The notes beneath the pieces are model-generated. The model was given only the letters and a program-made list of their open reading frames with translations, searched no databases and had not been told where the DNA came from. The position numbers and the translations under genes are program-made. A stretch of DNA of 64,000 nucleotides from Porodaedalea pini (lineage: Eukaryota > Basidiomycota > Agaricomycetes > Hymenochaetales > Hymenochaetaceae): contig NBAY01000003.1 in the NCBI GenBank assembly GCA_002794775.1, positions 124,001 to 188,000 on the forward strand. Direction: 5' to 3'. Of the stretch, positions 12,569 through 24,559 are shown piece after piece (within the stretch, counting starts at the first letter, position 1; every line of letters starts with the position of its first letter).

Positions 12569-13190
12569 TGGAAGGCACCTAGGTAGTGCCGACACTTGAG
12601 CCCACAAGACAGACGGGACAAAACAATCTTTGTTGCTGTCAGATAGACTAAAAGTACATACATGAAAATTGTCTACTCACCTTTGTTGCTGTCAGATAGA
12701 CTGAGGCAACAAAGGCGTCGGAAAGGGTTCAAATAGGAGGGATTATATAATATGAACTATACAGTACCAGTCCGAAAGGAATCCGTTGAGAATTACTCTC
12801 AGAATACGTAACTCGGCATTTGGATGCCGAAGGATCGCTTGACTCGGTGCGAGTGCGTATGAGCATCAGACGAGTTCACATTAGCTTCGGATGGGTTGGG
12901 GAGTGAAGGGAATATGAAAAGGATATGAATAGAATATAACGTGCCATGCTCCGAAGGTCCGGAGGCTATGCTGCCACCGAGTTTTGGGCTCAGACTTGGT
13001 GTTCCGGCTCAGACTCGGTACGTTCGCAAGACTCGGCACTTGTGCTCAGACTCGGTACGATTGTGAGACTCGGCACTCAGGCTCAGACTCGGTATGGTCC
13101 TGGGGTAGACTCGGTACTCGGAGTCATGACACAATGTCCGGACAGTTGGTGTCATGTTGGACGTGGTAAGAACGCTCTGGCTGGCTTACA
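12569..13190 (-). repeat. gypsy 5' LTR (right on the plus strand)
   Basis: This 622-bp LTR is the partner of 6701-7322 and is followed directly by the AAGGA duplication. It would supply the promoter of the element; a TATATAA-like stretch lies near 12743-12752 on the minus strand. Confidence 0.95.
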
Positions 13191-13195
13191 AAGGA
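13191..13195. repeat. gypsy target-site duplication, right (AAGGA)
   Basis: Exact copy of 6696-6700. The LINE endonuclease frame resumes immediately after it. Confidence 0.92.
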
Positions 13196-13392
13196 GCGGA
13201 ATTGCGAATTTGAAAAATTCTTGAGCCTAAAGGAGAAGTTTTGGAAGGGATGATAGAAGAAATAGTTGGGATCTCTTGGAAACAAATGATGTCAGGGGTA
13301 AACTGCATGGATGAAAAGGAGCGTAAAAGATAATCAAAGGTAGGCTCCGAATTGCGAATGTTGAGTGAAAAGACGGAGATAGTGTCAGTCAT
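13196..13392 (-). pseudogene. LINE copy 1 ORF2, N-terminal part of the APE endonuclease
   Basis: The ATG at 13390-13392 starts MTDTISVFSLNIRNS and continues to ICFQEIPTISS. The Asn in SLNIRN and the Glu in CFQE are the first catalytic positions of APE-type endonucleases. The frame is cut by the gypsy insertion and continues at 6695. The ORF1 stop TAA lies only five bases upstream (13398-13400), the same spacing as in copy 2. Confidence 0.9.
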
Positions 13393-13397
13393 AAGGA

Positions 13398-15635
13398 TTA
13401 GTAAGGGGGCCGATAATTACGGCGAGCTGGACACTCCGATGACCTGGCGCTGTGGTTACCCTGGCAGTTGATGCAATGGGCAAAATGGTCACATTGGAGG
13501 TTGTTTGACGCCGTACATGGAGCGCATTTAGCGACATGAATGGCAGTCCAGTGTGGTTCAGAACAGATGGCGCAGCGAGCTACTGAGCGGCATTTCGCAG
13601 CAGGGTGTCCCAGGCAATGACAGTTATTGCACTGGTTGATGGTTGGTCGTGCTTTCATCTCCTCGAGGTGCCGAATGACCCCGAAGACAGGTACTGATCG
13701 ATTGTTGTGTAAAAAGAAATGATCAAAGCAGAGGCGGGAGTTGTCTTTAAGGACCACCGAGACGTTACAGAAATCGCGTTGGTTGAGCCATTCGATTGAT
13801 GACATGAAGCGAGGCGGGAACATAAATTTGTGGCCTTCGAATTGCGGAAGTGCGGATATCTCCTCAATCAGATCTTTTTCTGAATAGATAAGATTGGTGT
13901 CTTTGTCATAAACTGGGACACCGGGGATGACCATTTTGAACTGGGGCGATGGCGTAAATGCTTTAGCACCCGAAATGTTGATGATGCGGTTGAGTTGGGT
14001 TACAAGAGTGCTGTGCTGGGTATCGAAGTCAGAGCGAATGTTAGTGAAGGCAATGAGCAGGTTGCTGTTGGATGTATATTCAACATTCAGAATGACGAGA
14101 TGTTTAAAGAGTGGGTTGCCCTTAAGGCCAGTGCGAACCGCATTTTTAACAGAAAGAGTGGACGGGCGGACAGCAAGGTCGCCCGGGAGTGAAAAGAAAA
14201 TTTGCCGAACGTTGCGAACTCGAGTATTGACCAATCCATTAGATCAATTGATAGGAACCGTTGAGACTTCCCCTTGAGGGTTCTGCTCGGTAATTCGGAC
14301 TACCTTGGTAGGGGTAGCCTTGGGTTTCTTCTGGGCGACTTTAGCATAAGAGACGGTGGTGAAACCGTCCTGATCAGTGCTGGTGGACTCGACCGGTGGA
14401 TAGTAAACTTTCGTTTGGGATCTGCGAGGAGCGTTGTGCTCTGAGTGGGCGTAACCATCAGGTGCGATGATAGTACCCTCCGAAGTCATATGATATCCAG
14501 AACCCGGAATACAGGTTTTGGTGATAGCGGCGGTGTATTCTGTTTTCCCATTTTTCGGGGTTTGGACACGTTGTTTGGCAATGGGGCCAGGGGGTGGGAA
14601 CCTGGGGTCATGGACGAAACGAACTCCAATAGGGTCGGGTAAAATCTTGTTCTGTTTGTTAAGGTTAGTATTATTGGGAACTGATGGCTGAACTGTGGAA
14701 GCAGGAACGTCCGCAAGCTGTTTTTCAATGGTGTTAGTTTTTTCAGAAATAGAAGTTACAATTGCCGAAAGGTGTTGGATGGACCTGGACATAGCGTGCA
14801 TGGTGTCAGTAATTTCCTGGTCACGGATGGTCTGACTGTTAACATAGATATTTTCAAAAACGTGCTTAAAAGACGGTGAGTGGATGCGATATGTAGAATG
14901 AAAGGCTTCCAGACTCTCGTTAGCTGAGTTCTGGAGAGTGGTCTCGTCGTCCAAAGTGTTGGATTTGTTGATCCAAGATACCAAATTGGAGCCAATGTTG
15001 GCGAGGATAGACCCGGCACGAGCAGGATCGTCGTACCAGGGCTTATCGGACGACCACGAGGGTTGGGAAATAAGCGTGTTAATCATGTTGACAGTGTCCT
15101 TAGTAAGATCAGCGAAGGAAAGGTTGACCTTCTCGGCGATGGCCGGATCCTCCCGTTCATCGATATCAATCATGTCGTTGTCGACCTGAAGGGCCTGACT
15201 GTGGAATCCATCCGGAATGTATAGATCATCGTCGACCATAGCATCGTTATCAACACGGGTGGGGGGTGGGAGTGACCTATGTTCCTCCTCGGAATTCGAA
15301 CGTTTAAGTGTGTTCTGCGACTCGATATCGGGAGTGGGGGGAAGGTCCCCTTGTTTGCGAAGATTAGCGGCGTGTGCGTCCGCCTCGACATCGGGTGACC
15401 AATTCGCGCGATTCGCTTGTACTTGAATGCAGACGGCATCGTTGTGGTTGTAGGTCTTGTCGCGACCACAAACGGCGCATAACTTGGCGGCCCCGCTAAC
15501 ACACTGGCGACTGTGATAGGGGAGATCCTGTTTACACTCCTCACACTTGGTGGGGTCCTTGGGATTAACAAGGGAACGAGTAGACTTTGTCTTGTGTAGA
15601 GAAGCTTTTGCTCTGGTCAACATACTGTTGTCCAT
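13398..15635 (-). pseudogene. LINE copy 1 ORF1, nucleic-acid-binding protein with zinc clusters (one TGA)
   Basis: A frame of about 745 codons from the ATG at 15633-15635, broken by a single TGA at 14244-14246 where copy 2 has TGG (Trp). It has an N-terminal Cys-rich cluster (KCEECKQDL... CAVCGRDK), a central helical region, and a C-terminal set of zinc knuckles (QCNNCHCLGHPAAKC, then RCAICSEPHW, then HCINCQGNH). Such ORF1 proteins bind the LINE RNA to form the RNP. Copy 2 encodes the same protein with three extra copies of a 9-residue repeat. Confidence 0.88.
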
Positions 15636-15706
15636 AACAGAGAGAAGAGACGAGAAAGATTGCTGAACGTTTTTCCCACGATAGGTGATGATGGTAGGAA
15701 GAAAGA

Positions 15707-15718
15707 GCGCTCTGAGTA
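15707..15718. repeat. LINE copy 1 target-site duplication, right
   Basis: Exact 12-bp match to 2918-2929 (GCGCTCTGAGTA). It marks the 5' end of LINE copy 1. Confidence 0.9.
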
Positions 15719-15774
15719 CTTCCTATACTCAGACTGACCGCGACTGCTAAGTCGACCTATGATACAACCTCGTC
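15719..15774. promoter_or_regulatory. Remaining proximal promoter/leader of the C1-domain gene
   Basis: Only 56 bp separate the LINE 5' end from the start codon at 15775. This was the right-hand part of the spacer shared with TRS120. The LINE now supplies everything upstream, so expression of the downstream gene may depend on LINE sequence (inference). Confidence 0.4.
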
Positions 15775-18700
15775 ATGAACCCATTCGACACCTCTGCACG
15801 CGACTCAGAATCACAGTCACGAAATATCAGATCAAACTTGACCATCCCTGACTTCCTCCCACCAAGCAACTTGAACGAGGAACGCGACGACTCGAATGCA
15901 ATAACTACACCCCGAACCCGGGGCCGATCTCGAACCTTTTCTCAGCTTGCGACATCAATCATATCCCCGGCCAACGACAAACCGCATTTGGATGTAGCTA
16001 AACTCACAAGCCTGACTTCGGACAACTTAATCAAGCCCGACAAGGCTCGTCAAGAAACTCGCAAGCTTCTGAGCCATATTCTCACCGAGTTGCAGAATCG
16101 ACCGCGTCCCCCTTCGGTCTGGGATACATTCCAGTCAGACTATGGAGCGCAACGGCCGGGCGCTCACCCCCTTGCTTTCAAATCAGGCTTCAGGCTTGGA
16201 TCAGGACATGCATTCCGATCGGGATCAGTATCCCTTGCAGACAATGATAGCGACGAGGAGTTGGATTCGTTATTCTCCCCTGACATCACGTTTGACTTTT
16301 TGAGCAAGTTGAAGGATGTATTGATTGTTGCAAAGCTGAAGTTCTGGCATATTTTTGAAGATAGGTAGGTAAAATCGTCTGTCTTGGAGCATAGAATATA
16401 TCTTGAATCAGATCCCAGCATAGGAAATGACGCATCAAACTCAGAACCGACAGAGAAACCGTCCTCCTTTCGATTTCGCCGTTCGAGCTTCAATGCAAGT
16501 GGGAAGCGTGCCCGTTCGTTCTCACCAAACCGCTCCAAAAAGCCTTCGTCCGGTCTTTTGTCTCAGTGCATTGCCATCCTGAGCTCTATCATTCTTGAAG
16601 ACTGTCGCTATCAGATTAGTTCTGTCAGATTGGCTCGGCCGCCCAATGTGCTACAAGCCCTTACATTGGATGTTTCGCAGATACTCATCCACATGCACAG
16701 GGGCAATGCGAGAGTTTTATATGATGTTGGTCTTGCCGTCATCCCAGCTTTCTCCACCTTCCAGGAGAGCATGCATAGGCGCCTCTTAACCTTCTTTGAG
16801 GACGGTTTACTCAGGTCCATGTTGCTCAATCTGCGTGGCTTGCAGAACAACTCGTTTGCTGTGCCAGCCATGCCTTCTTATCAAGATGGTTCGGTTTTCC
16901 TGTCTTATCGAGACCATTGTTTGCCATTAATCACACTTCTCAGATGTCGACAATCTGCAGGAACCACCAATCGTAGCAATTCAAGTCGATGAGGTGCAAG
17001 ATGACAATTTCACGTCACTGTCTCCATCACGGGACTGGCAACGATGGATGCCTTCAAATACCACTTTTCAAGGCGTATTGTCCTCCAACGCACCTGCTCA
17101 ATCAATGGAGGTTTACTATTTATCATCTGTTATAGGTCCACTTCTGACCGCCATTCTCGATGACGTGGACCTATCGACCCAAGACATCGTCTTGAGCCAT
17201 CGTCTGCAAACGTTCTTCTGCTTTCTAGCCGAATATAAACCGGACACGCCCCTTGACTTATTGCAGGTCGTGGCCTACCACTCAGCTCGAGCCAGACATT
17301 CCGCTATCTCTTTGCTTCTTACTTATTGGCCGAAGTCTTTTGGCCACTTGAGTATTAGCAAGCCATTTCCCACCTTGACGCACTCCGAAACATTGCAGAA
17401 GACGGGTCTAATTCGTATTCGCCAGGGTGCGGTACATCCACATTTTCATGAATTTGTACCTTGGCATTTCAATCCTGCTCCTTCGTCGGTAGTTTTCGAG
17501 GGGTCATCATTACACGATTGCCATTCATGTCTGAAACAAATCAGTGATTTCGGTCTCCTATGTCCATTCTGCATGTGCTCGGTTCATTTCAACTGCTACG
17601 ATTCACCGGACGGCAGCAATCTTTCTCACTATCCAGTATCGGATGAGCCAAGTACGCAGAGAGTTGCGGTACACCGTTATTCGTACGTCCGACCACGCCG
17701 ATTAGGCCTTGACCCCTCAGTCACGAGAAAGGGGCAGCACACTTTCAGGCTCGCCAATATTTTTACGCTCTCCCTGTGTGGAGTATGTAGCCGTCCTCTC
17801 TGGGGCTACCTTGCACAAGGTTATAGATGCGAGGCTTGTAATCAATACGTGCATTCTTCATGCTTACACGGGGAAGCATTTGACCAAATGCCAAGCTGTC
17901 ATTCCGAGCCGGATACGATTCGGATCACTATCAATTGGACTGACCTCAGGGCATCATTCATCGATTTCTATCATGACGTCCTCTTTCAAGAGGAAGGCAT
18001 CTCCCAATGCACATTCGAAGAAGTGGCGATCTTCTGGTCGCTGTTATGGATGCAGTTACAATTTCTGAAGTACGGGATTGCTTCGGGATCGATCATTGTG
18101 ACCCGAGATCGTTCACCGTCTGTGGATGGTCAAGCAGGTGTTGATAACTTCGAGCTTCAACATCTTGAAAAGTTATATCACGCCTATTTGGTATCTGATC
18201 GTTTGCAAGTTGCCCCGATGGTCCAGGATCTATTGCAGCAAAATGGATACGCACGCCGATTTCGATATTTGCTGTTTGACTGGCCTATACTCCTCTATAT
18301 AACGTCGGTTGTCAAATCTCCTCTTTCGAAGGAAGATGAGGGTGCCAGCGATCTCTTGAATGTCGCGTCGTCGTCAGGGGAAGATAATATTCCAGGAGAA
18401 CTCAGTATGCACCCGGCGGAGCTAGTCTCGGTGGCTCATCTTCGAGACGCTCTAGGACGGTACTTCGGTTTACATAAATCACGGGCCGCATGCATTATGC
18501 TAGGACATTTGCGACAGCTTGGGTTTTTCGATAGCACGGATCTTCCGGAAGGCTTCTTCAGCTCCTGTGATCGGCCCATGGACTTGCTATGCTCATTCTC
18601 TCTACCGCTCGGATTGGACATCTCCGCGAATGTTGAATTCCTTGTTGTTGCCGTCGAGACATGTCTCGAAGACCTTGACATCTCGGTAAACGAGTCCGGT

Positions 18701-21700
18701 TTCCTCCTACTCATCCGCAGGCTTTGGCCCAACGGTATGGCTTCTGATTATGCCTTAGCCAGGCTGATGAGGGCTGTGCTTGCGTGGATTTTATCTGAGG
18801 TCAGATAACCTTCGCGTTTTCGAAGACATGTTGTAAAATATCTGACGATCCATTTTTTTGTAGGATGATAACCTCGTGATTATTCTCCGCGAGTACGTTG
18901 CAAAAAACAAAAGCCTTCCCGGTGTGCCCTCTGTGGCCGAAAATCATAGTTGGCCAAATAACAATCCGTCGCGATCTACATCTTCTGGTTCAGTTAATAA
19001 CGGCAATGACTACGTGGCTTGCAGAAAAAGTCTTTTAGAGAAATATGCGACTCGATGGCTGTTTGCAATACATTGTCAGGATCCTGATATATATGCATCT
19101 CTCGTTTTTGACGCAGTCTCGGACCTTGCAATGGATTCTGTTGATCTTACTATTGACTTGTACTCCACTCGTGGATCGCCCAAGGAAACGGTATGTCAAT
19201 TGTCTTAATCTATAAAGCACTACCCTGACCTTATCGTTCGAAGAAAACTCTCTCTCTCTGCGCCGACAAGGTGCTGCGGAGTGTCATGAAAATATGTCAA
19301 TCTTCGATAGCTTTCTCCGTGGTGGATGATTTGTTTCTAAAGTGGCTCACGGTGTTTCCTAGTGCACTATCGTCTTATAAAGTGAGTGCTCGAATATGTA
19401 TGTTGCGAGGCGCAGCTCAAACGCCACACGAAAAGCCTTTGCCTACTTTGCCCCGCTTGTTCAATCGAGATAGCGAGGGTACTGCGCGCTGGACGTCTGC
19501 CTTCGATGCTACTGTCACAAGCTTCGAGCACGTCAATGCTCCGCTCTTGGACCCCTGGAGAGTCGTTATAGGCGTTGCGTCTCACGACTACGATGGTTTG
19601 AAGAAAGGTCTGGATTGGCTTTGTATATTTGCATCATCAGGTGTCGATATTCCAGTCAATACGTTTCTGCAAATGTCTGCTCTGGCGCGAGACCTGGATG
19701 CATCTTTTGATGATCATATAAAACTCGGTGAAGCAGCATTCATGGCGATCTGGATCAAATCTCTTGGGAGGCAGGATTTGCAGAAGATGATATCAGACCT
19801 TCACGATAGAAATGCCAATCACATCCTTACGCTACTAGAAAAGGAAGGAAACAACGAAAAAATGTGAGCAATCTGCAGTCCCGAGGTTGGCTTTTCATTG
19901 ACAGTCAATGCTGCCATAAGTTATCATTTTTTCCGGCTTACACTTTCTTCATTTCTTCTCCTATATGGCTGTGAACGGCCCCGCCTTCAGGACCTTGGTT
20001 TAGTAAAGGCTACCGATATCGAAGGTCTTTCCAGGTAAGCCCCTTTCTTATATCATCTCGATTCAGGTGAAGGCCTTAAAGTTATAAACAGGCGGAAGGT
20101 AGTCAAGAGAGCGTCACTTGCTACGGATCCTTCAGTCGAAGACATTGACTTTATCGAAATTCTGGTCCGATATGTAGAAGAAGGGAGGGATGAACTTCGG
20201 TGCTTAATTGTGAAATTTCTCACGTGCTTGGTAACGGAAGCTTCGTTGCTTTCTGCCCAAGAACTAGAGGTAATAATATTAAGAAATAGCTTTTTTTTGA
20301 CGCGCTGGTAAGTATATCCTGTCTGCTGCTCATTGTTACTTGTGCTGAGGCTATATTTTAGTGTTTGGAAACTGTATGATATGCAAACACCTGATGTAAA
20401 TGACTTGCGAGCGACATTGCTCCTTCGTGTACTAGTAGTGGATACAAGACACTTCGAAGAGCTCCTGCGGGAATATTTCAGCACAGAAGACCCATGGGAA
20501 ACTCGGTATGGATTCCCTCGCTGTTGTTGAAACAAATAATCGTATGATGAATACGTTCCTCAGGTTTTCAGCTGCAATGAAGCTGTTCCAGATCATCCTC
20601 GATGTCGCAAAACCTTCATTTTCTGTTGAAGGACGGCAATGGCGGTCCAGTGTTATGGATATTTTCTTCCGTTTTTTCTCCTGTATGTGGTCGAGTGATC
20701 GGGTATGCATCTCAATCGGTTTACGAGATAACTTTGCCTGAACCATTTTCTCCGACTTTTTTTCAGGAGGAAATTCGCTTAGCTACTGACGCTTGGGCGC
20801 AAAGTCTACAGCCAGTGCACCAACAATCGATGACCCTTTGCTTCAGTGAATACTTGACTCGCGCTCCAATTACTGAACGATTGGAATTAGTGTCTTTCCT
20901 TTTGCAATTGAGGTCTCATTTTCCGACATGGAAAGGTTAGTAAGGCCGTCTTTGCTCCTTCCGTTCAGATTCACTAAGAAAGGCACAGTTCTGGCGTGGG
21001 ATGTCATTATTGAAACGCTCATGGACGACGACTTCATGCAGAAGAATGATGCCGACGAAAGTGCTATATCCGCTCATTTGGTACTTTCTTTGTTTTCTAA
21101 GAAATACACGGATTTCTAACGAGGCACACACAGTCCATGTATGGCATTTCCTCGACTCGAAATCTTGAGCCTGGTGAAAAAAAGGATCCGGACGTGTCTA
21201 TTCTACAAGTGAGTACATAAGCTAGGTCTCACTTCTTCGGTCGTTGACTATGGCAGAGTTCCTTAATTCTCCTAAGTCTACAAATGATTGCGGACGGGGT
21301 TCCTATAGACATATTTTCTTATCTGAAGATCAAGATGCAGCTTGTTGCAATGATCGGCTTTTCGGGAGCCACGCTCGTACCTGCGCCGAGCGGCCATTCG
21401 TTCCATGTGCAATTCGGCGAGTTAAAATCCTTGAACCCAAGCGCCTTGCCTTGTATACAGGGGTTTATGGTACTTCTGGATGCTTATCGACTATTCGACC
21501 TCGCACCATCTGCTATGACTGCCAACGGTGCCGAAGACGACACAACGTATTCCGTGATCGTAGGATCCGTCATCTTGGATGTCTTTCTAGGTCTCTTCCA
21601 TTATTTGCTGGATAATTTCGCAGATTTCCCCTACCCGCAGATGAAGGTCATGCTTCAGTCACTCATCATAGTCATCTACAAACATGATGTGGAGATTATA

Positions 21701-24072
21701 CCTCTCCGCCACCTGCGAGAAATCGTGCGCAAGATCGTAAAACGGGTTTCCGACCTCCTGCTACGGGATATTGGCAGCGAATTGAAGCAACTAGTACTCA
21801 CAGCAATTCAAGCATATCGCAAACGATGGTTAAATTATGCCAGCTCCCGCGATCTCCTTGTGTAAGGAGATTTTTCCCGATATGAAGATAAAGCTCTAAT
21901 CCTTATTCCTCAGACATCAAGTATTGGATATAATCAGGTTTATTTCTGCATCGACGACAGCAAAGGATGATTTCTTAGTTGGGCAAGCTATGTCGGTACT
22001 GGAGGATATTCTAACAATGTGAGTTATTCGACCTACCAGCACTTATACATATCTCACAAGCAAGTTCATATAGGCACTCAGGGACGTTCTATAACCTTAG
22101 CAAGGTTAGCATTTCGTTTCACGCATGGAGGAACCAGGCGAGCAATGCTCATTCTTTTACAGCAAGCGTTAACGCATGATACGTTCTCCGTCCTTCGCCT
22201 CGTCATGGCCAGAAACGCTCGAAACATCGGCGCACAAGCCTCTTTACCCGACGTCGTTCTCAAGGACACGCTACAATTCCTGGTGTCCGTGCAAAATGAT
22301 GCCGGACGGAAGTATATCCTCGAAAACCTGAGGACATACATCGAGGTTGTTCATTATCAAGGCTACTCTTCTGATAGTCTGTCCTGTGAGCCGCTTTGCA
22401 CTATCTGGAGTTGGCTTTCTAGACTAATGCCCGAGTCTGAATCCTTTGTAGATGCCGGGGAAAGCTTTGTTTCTATTTTGCGAAACGCGAGCGAACTATC
22501 CGATGAGGCATTTAATCCGAATCCGCTGCTCCTTGCAGCTGCAACGCTAATTCAGTATAATAAGGCGCAAGTCAGGGTAAATGTCTACCTCCAATCTTGG
22601 CAACAGTGAAGGGCATGTCTAACTTTCTTGCAGGGGCTTCTCCCTCACTTGGAAACCGCGTTGAGGATCGCGCTAGTGCGGTTCGATGTCATCGAGCAGT
22701 CGCTACGTCGGCTGCTACAAGTTACCTCGACCCTCTACCGTCGGACTGTTCCTGAGTCCGGCGCATCCGCGCACGATCGAAACAGTATTCTCAACGTCGT
22801 TGTTGACGTCCTATCTGATGGCTTGCGGGGTAAATGCCGTGTTACACCTCTGACCTCGAAGGCGATTGTGGATGTAAGTCTTTTAATCATTATTTCAATA
22901 GCCGAAGCTCAGCGGACAATTACTTCTTTTTCCAGTCATTATGCAAGCCCGGGCTCACTTACCTGTCAAACGGCACTCTAAGCCGTTTAGCGAATGACGC
23001 TTTGTTTTTCTTACAAAGCTCGAGCTCTTGCGACATCCAGCTTCCGCACGGCCTCCATGCATCCAGGGCTGCGAGTCTTGTGGTCATTCGAGCGGAAAGT
23101 AGTGACAAGGGCCTCTTATATCGATATCTTGGCGAGAACGCGTACGAGGTAAGATGCTATCATTTGCCGTATCTCGAGCAAACTACTTATTTCCCGTAAC
23201 TTGTTTCAGCGAAGCGGGAGGCATGTTTTAACAGTCCGTGCATGGAACGCGTTGGCCTTGGAAACATTGCAGAGTAGCCCGGAGGGGAAGCCTGCATCGC
23301 AGCTATTCGAAAATCTTCCCAGCTTTTCAGCCATCTATCATGCCTCGCTACGAGCCCAAACTCAAACCATTGGACTGCCTCCAGATATGACTGCTTCTGA
23401 TATCAACCAAGCTTTCATCGCCATTAAGCTCTGGCTGCTTCTTGCTCGCAAGTGCTCGGATGAAGCTCAGATCATTGACGATAATGCAATGCTACCAGCG
23501 GCGGCTCATGCGTCGGAAGACAGAAATGCATCACTAGTCTGGAACGAGCTGTGGCCGCCCTTCGAAAGATTGGTGACCCTTTCAGAAGCTGACGCGGAAG
23601 TCGGAGACTTGACGGTACGTCCTACATTCTTCAAGTAAGACACCTGAATTGACTTGGATGCCGCCTTTGAAATGAAGCCGATAGCAACTTTTGTCTGGTC
23701 ATCCGTAGCTGATATATTTCTCTTCCTGCGTTTGATGCGCTCAACAATTTCGCTGGATTCTGCCTCCCACATTGCGGCCTTGAATCAAGTAAAAAGCTTG
23801 GGTAAAGGCGAATCTTTCTCTGGCAAGGTACGTTCCCAAAAGCCTATCTTTTATCTGAGCTTGACAATGAGTGTTTGTACGTTTTGTAGTTCGCACGCAC
23901 GCTGAAAAGCATTTCGGAGCCTCCGACTGAAGTGCCCATCGCTTCTTTGATTGCACAGGCAACGCAGGAGCTTCTGGCGGCAGAGAAACTCCACGCACTG
24001 GAGACAAGACGAGAGCTTGGACGCATGCCCCCCGATAGAAGCAGGCGGGACCTACGCATGCCAACTGGGTAG
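15775..24072 (+). CDS. Very large multi-exon protein with C1-type zinc fingers and helical repeats
   Basis: I do not recognise this gene with confidence. It starts at the ATG 15775 (MNPFDTSARDSESQ) and runs through more than 15 exons to the TAG at 24070-24072. Boundaries I could place: introns 16365-16418, 16889-16943, 18800-18863, 19191-19243, 19864-19920 and 20035-20091, all GT...AG with frame kept. The N-terminus is Ser-rich. Exon 3 (16944-18799) holds a C-x2-C half-finger (CHSCLKQISDFGLLCPFC) followed by a C1-type domain: H-x12-C-x2-C-x13-C-x2-C-x4-H-x2-C (about 17738-17870, with LCGVCSRPLWGYL and CEACNQYVHSSC). C1 domains bind diacylglycerol or act in protein contacts. The rest is long, Leu-rich and alpha-helical, resembling HEAT/ARM solenoids. 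A fungal UNC80-like channel-associated protein is one possibility, but that is a guess. It was divergent with TRS120 before the LINE inserted. Confidence 0.8.
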
Positions 24073-24179
24073 TAAAGGACAGCCTGCTTAATTTTGTCTC
24101 CAGTCTATCGGACAACATAGAGTAACTTGTATAAATACCATTGTACAATCGCCATTAGCATTATGGAATGAGAAGAAAG

Positions 24180-24559
24180 TTAAGCAGTTCGCTGACGGGC
24201 CTTCAAGGCCTTCTTTCTGTTTTCCTTCACAATCGTTGAACCTATGAAAGAGCCAACGCCTGCAAGACCGACAACGAAGAGAAATGCCGGAAGGCGGACT
24301 GCCCATTCGCGAGCGGGGAAGAAGTCGTGCAAAGGGTTTGAGTTATCAAGGAAAGGCTATAATGAGGCGTATAAGCAACGAAACGGTGAGTGTTCACAGT
24401 GCAAGCTAGAAAGCATACTAGAAGCATAGCCCAAGTGGTGTAGTAGGTGAAGACGAAGAGGGCAACGAAGATCATACCACCCCCGAGGGCTTTGTCACTG
24501 AAGGCCTTTTTCCAAGTTAAGATAAGATTGAACGAGCTAGGACGACAAAACCTCACCAT
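24180..24559 (-). CDS. DPM2: Dolichol-phosphate mannosyltransferase subunit 2 (DPM2)
   Basis: DPM2 is a small ER-membrane regulatory subunit that stabilises the catalytic subunit of dolichol-phosphate-mannose synthase, the mannose donor for GPI anchors, N-glycans and O-mannosylation. Three exons, 24559-24552, 24497-24419 and 24356-24180, encode 87 residues, the usual family length. The protein begins MVSDKALGGGMIF and continues FVFTYYTTWAMLL (first membrane segment), then PAREWAVRLPAFL, a second hydrophobic segment (FVVGLAGVGSFIGSTIV) and a basic tail ending KARQRTA. The first coding exon is only 8 nt (ATGGTGAG), followed by a 54-bp intron with a GTTTTG donor. It is head-to-head with the gene at 24705. 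Confidence 0.93.

Larger units (their letters stand above)
6701..13190 (-). mobile_element. Ty3/gypsy chromovirus LTR retrotransposon nested in LINE copy 1
   Basis: This is a 6,490-bp element on the minus strand with two 622-bp LTRs that begin TG and end CA. A Gag-Pol frame ends in a chromodomain, and AAGGA duplications flank the element. It lies in the LINE endonuclease coding sequence, whose frame picks up on both sides. By eye I count five substitutions between the LTRs (about 99.2% identity), which points to a fairly recent insertion. Yet the coding frame has four in-frame TGA codons and one frameshift, so the copy is not autonomous. I saw no obvious tRNA primer-binding site after the 5' LTR: the sequence there is a T run and then GACGTTTGC. 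Self-priming as in Tf1/sushi elements is possible but unproven. Confidence 0.95.
2930..15706 (-). mobile_element. Tad-like non-LTR retrotransposon (LINE), copy 1, interrupted by a gypsy element
   Basis: This is a two-ORF LINE on the minus strand. ORF1 (13398-15635) is a zinc-knuckle protein. ORF2 (13392 down to 3070, split) holds an APE-type endonuclease, a reverse transcriptase and a C-terminal RNase H. That order matches the Tad clade of fungal LINEs (clade is an inference). It is flanked by 12-bp duplications and ends with TTATAATA instead of a long poly(A). Without the nested gypsy insertion it is about 6.28 kb, close to the 6.36 kb of copy 2 at 46311-52674. It is dead: it has in-frame TGA codons in ORF1 (14244-14246) and ORF2 (5875-5877), two frameshifts (near 4696 and 4327), a lost catalytic Asp, and a 6.5-kb insertion in the endonuclease. 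Confidence 0.93.
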
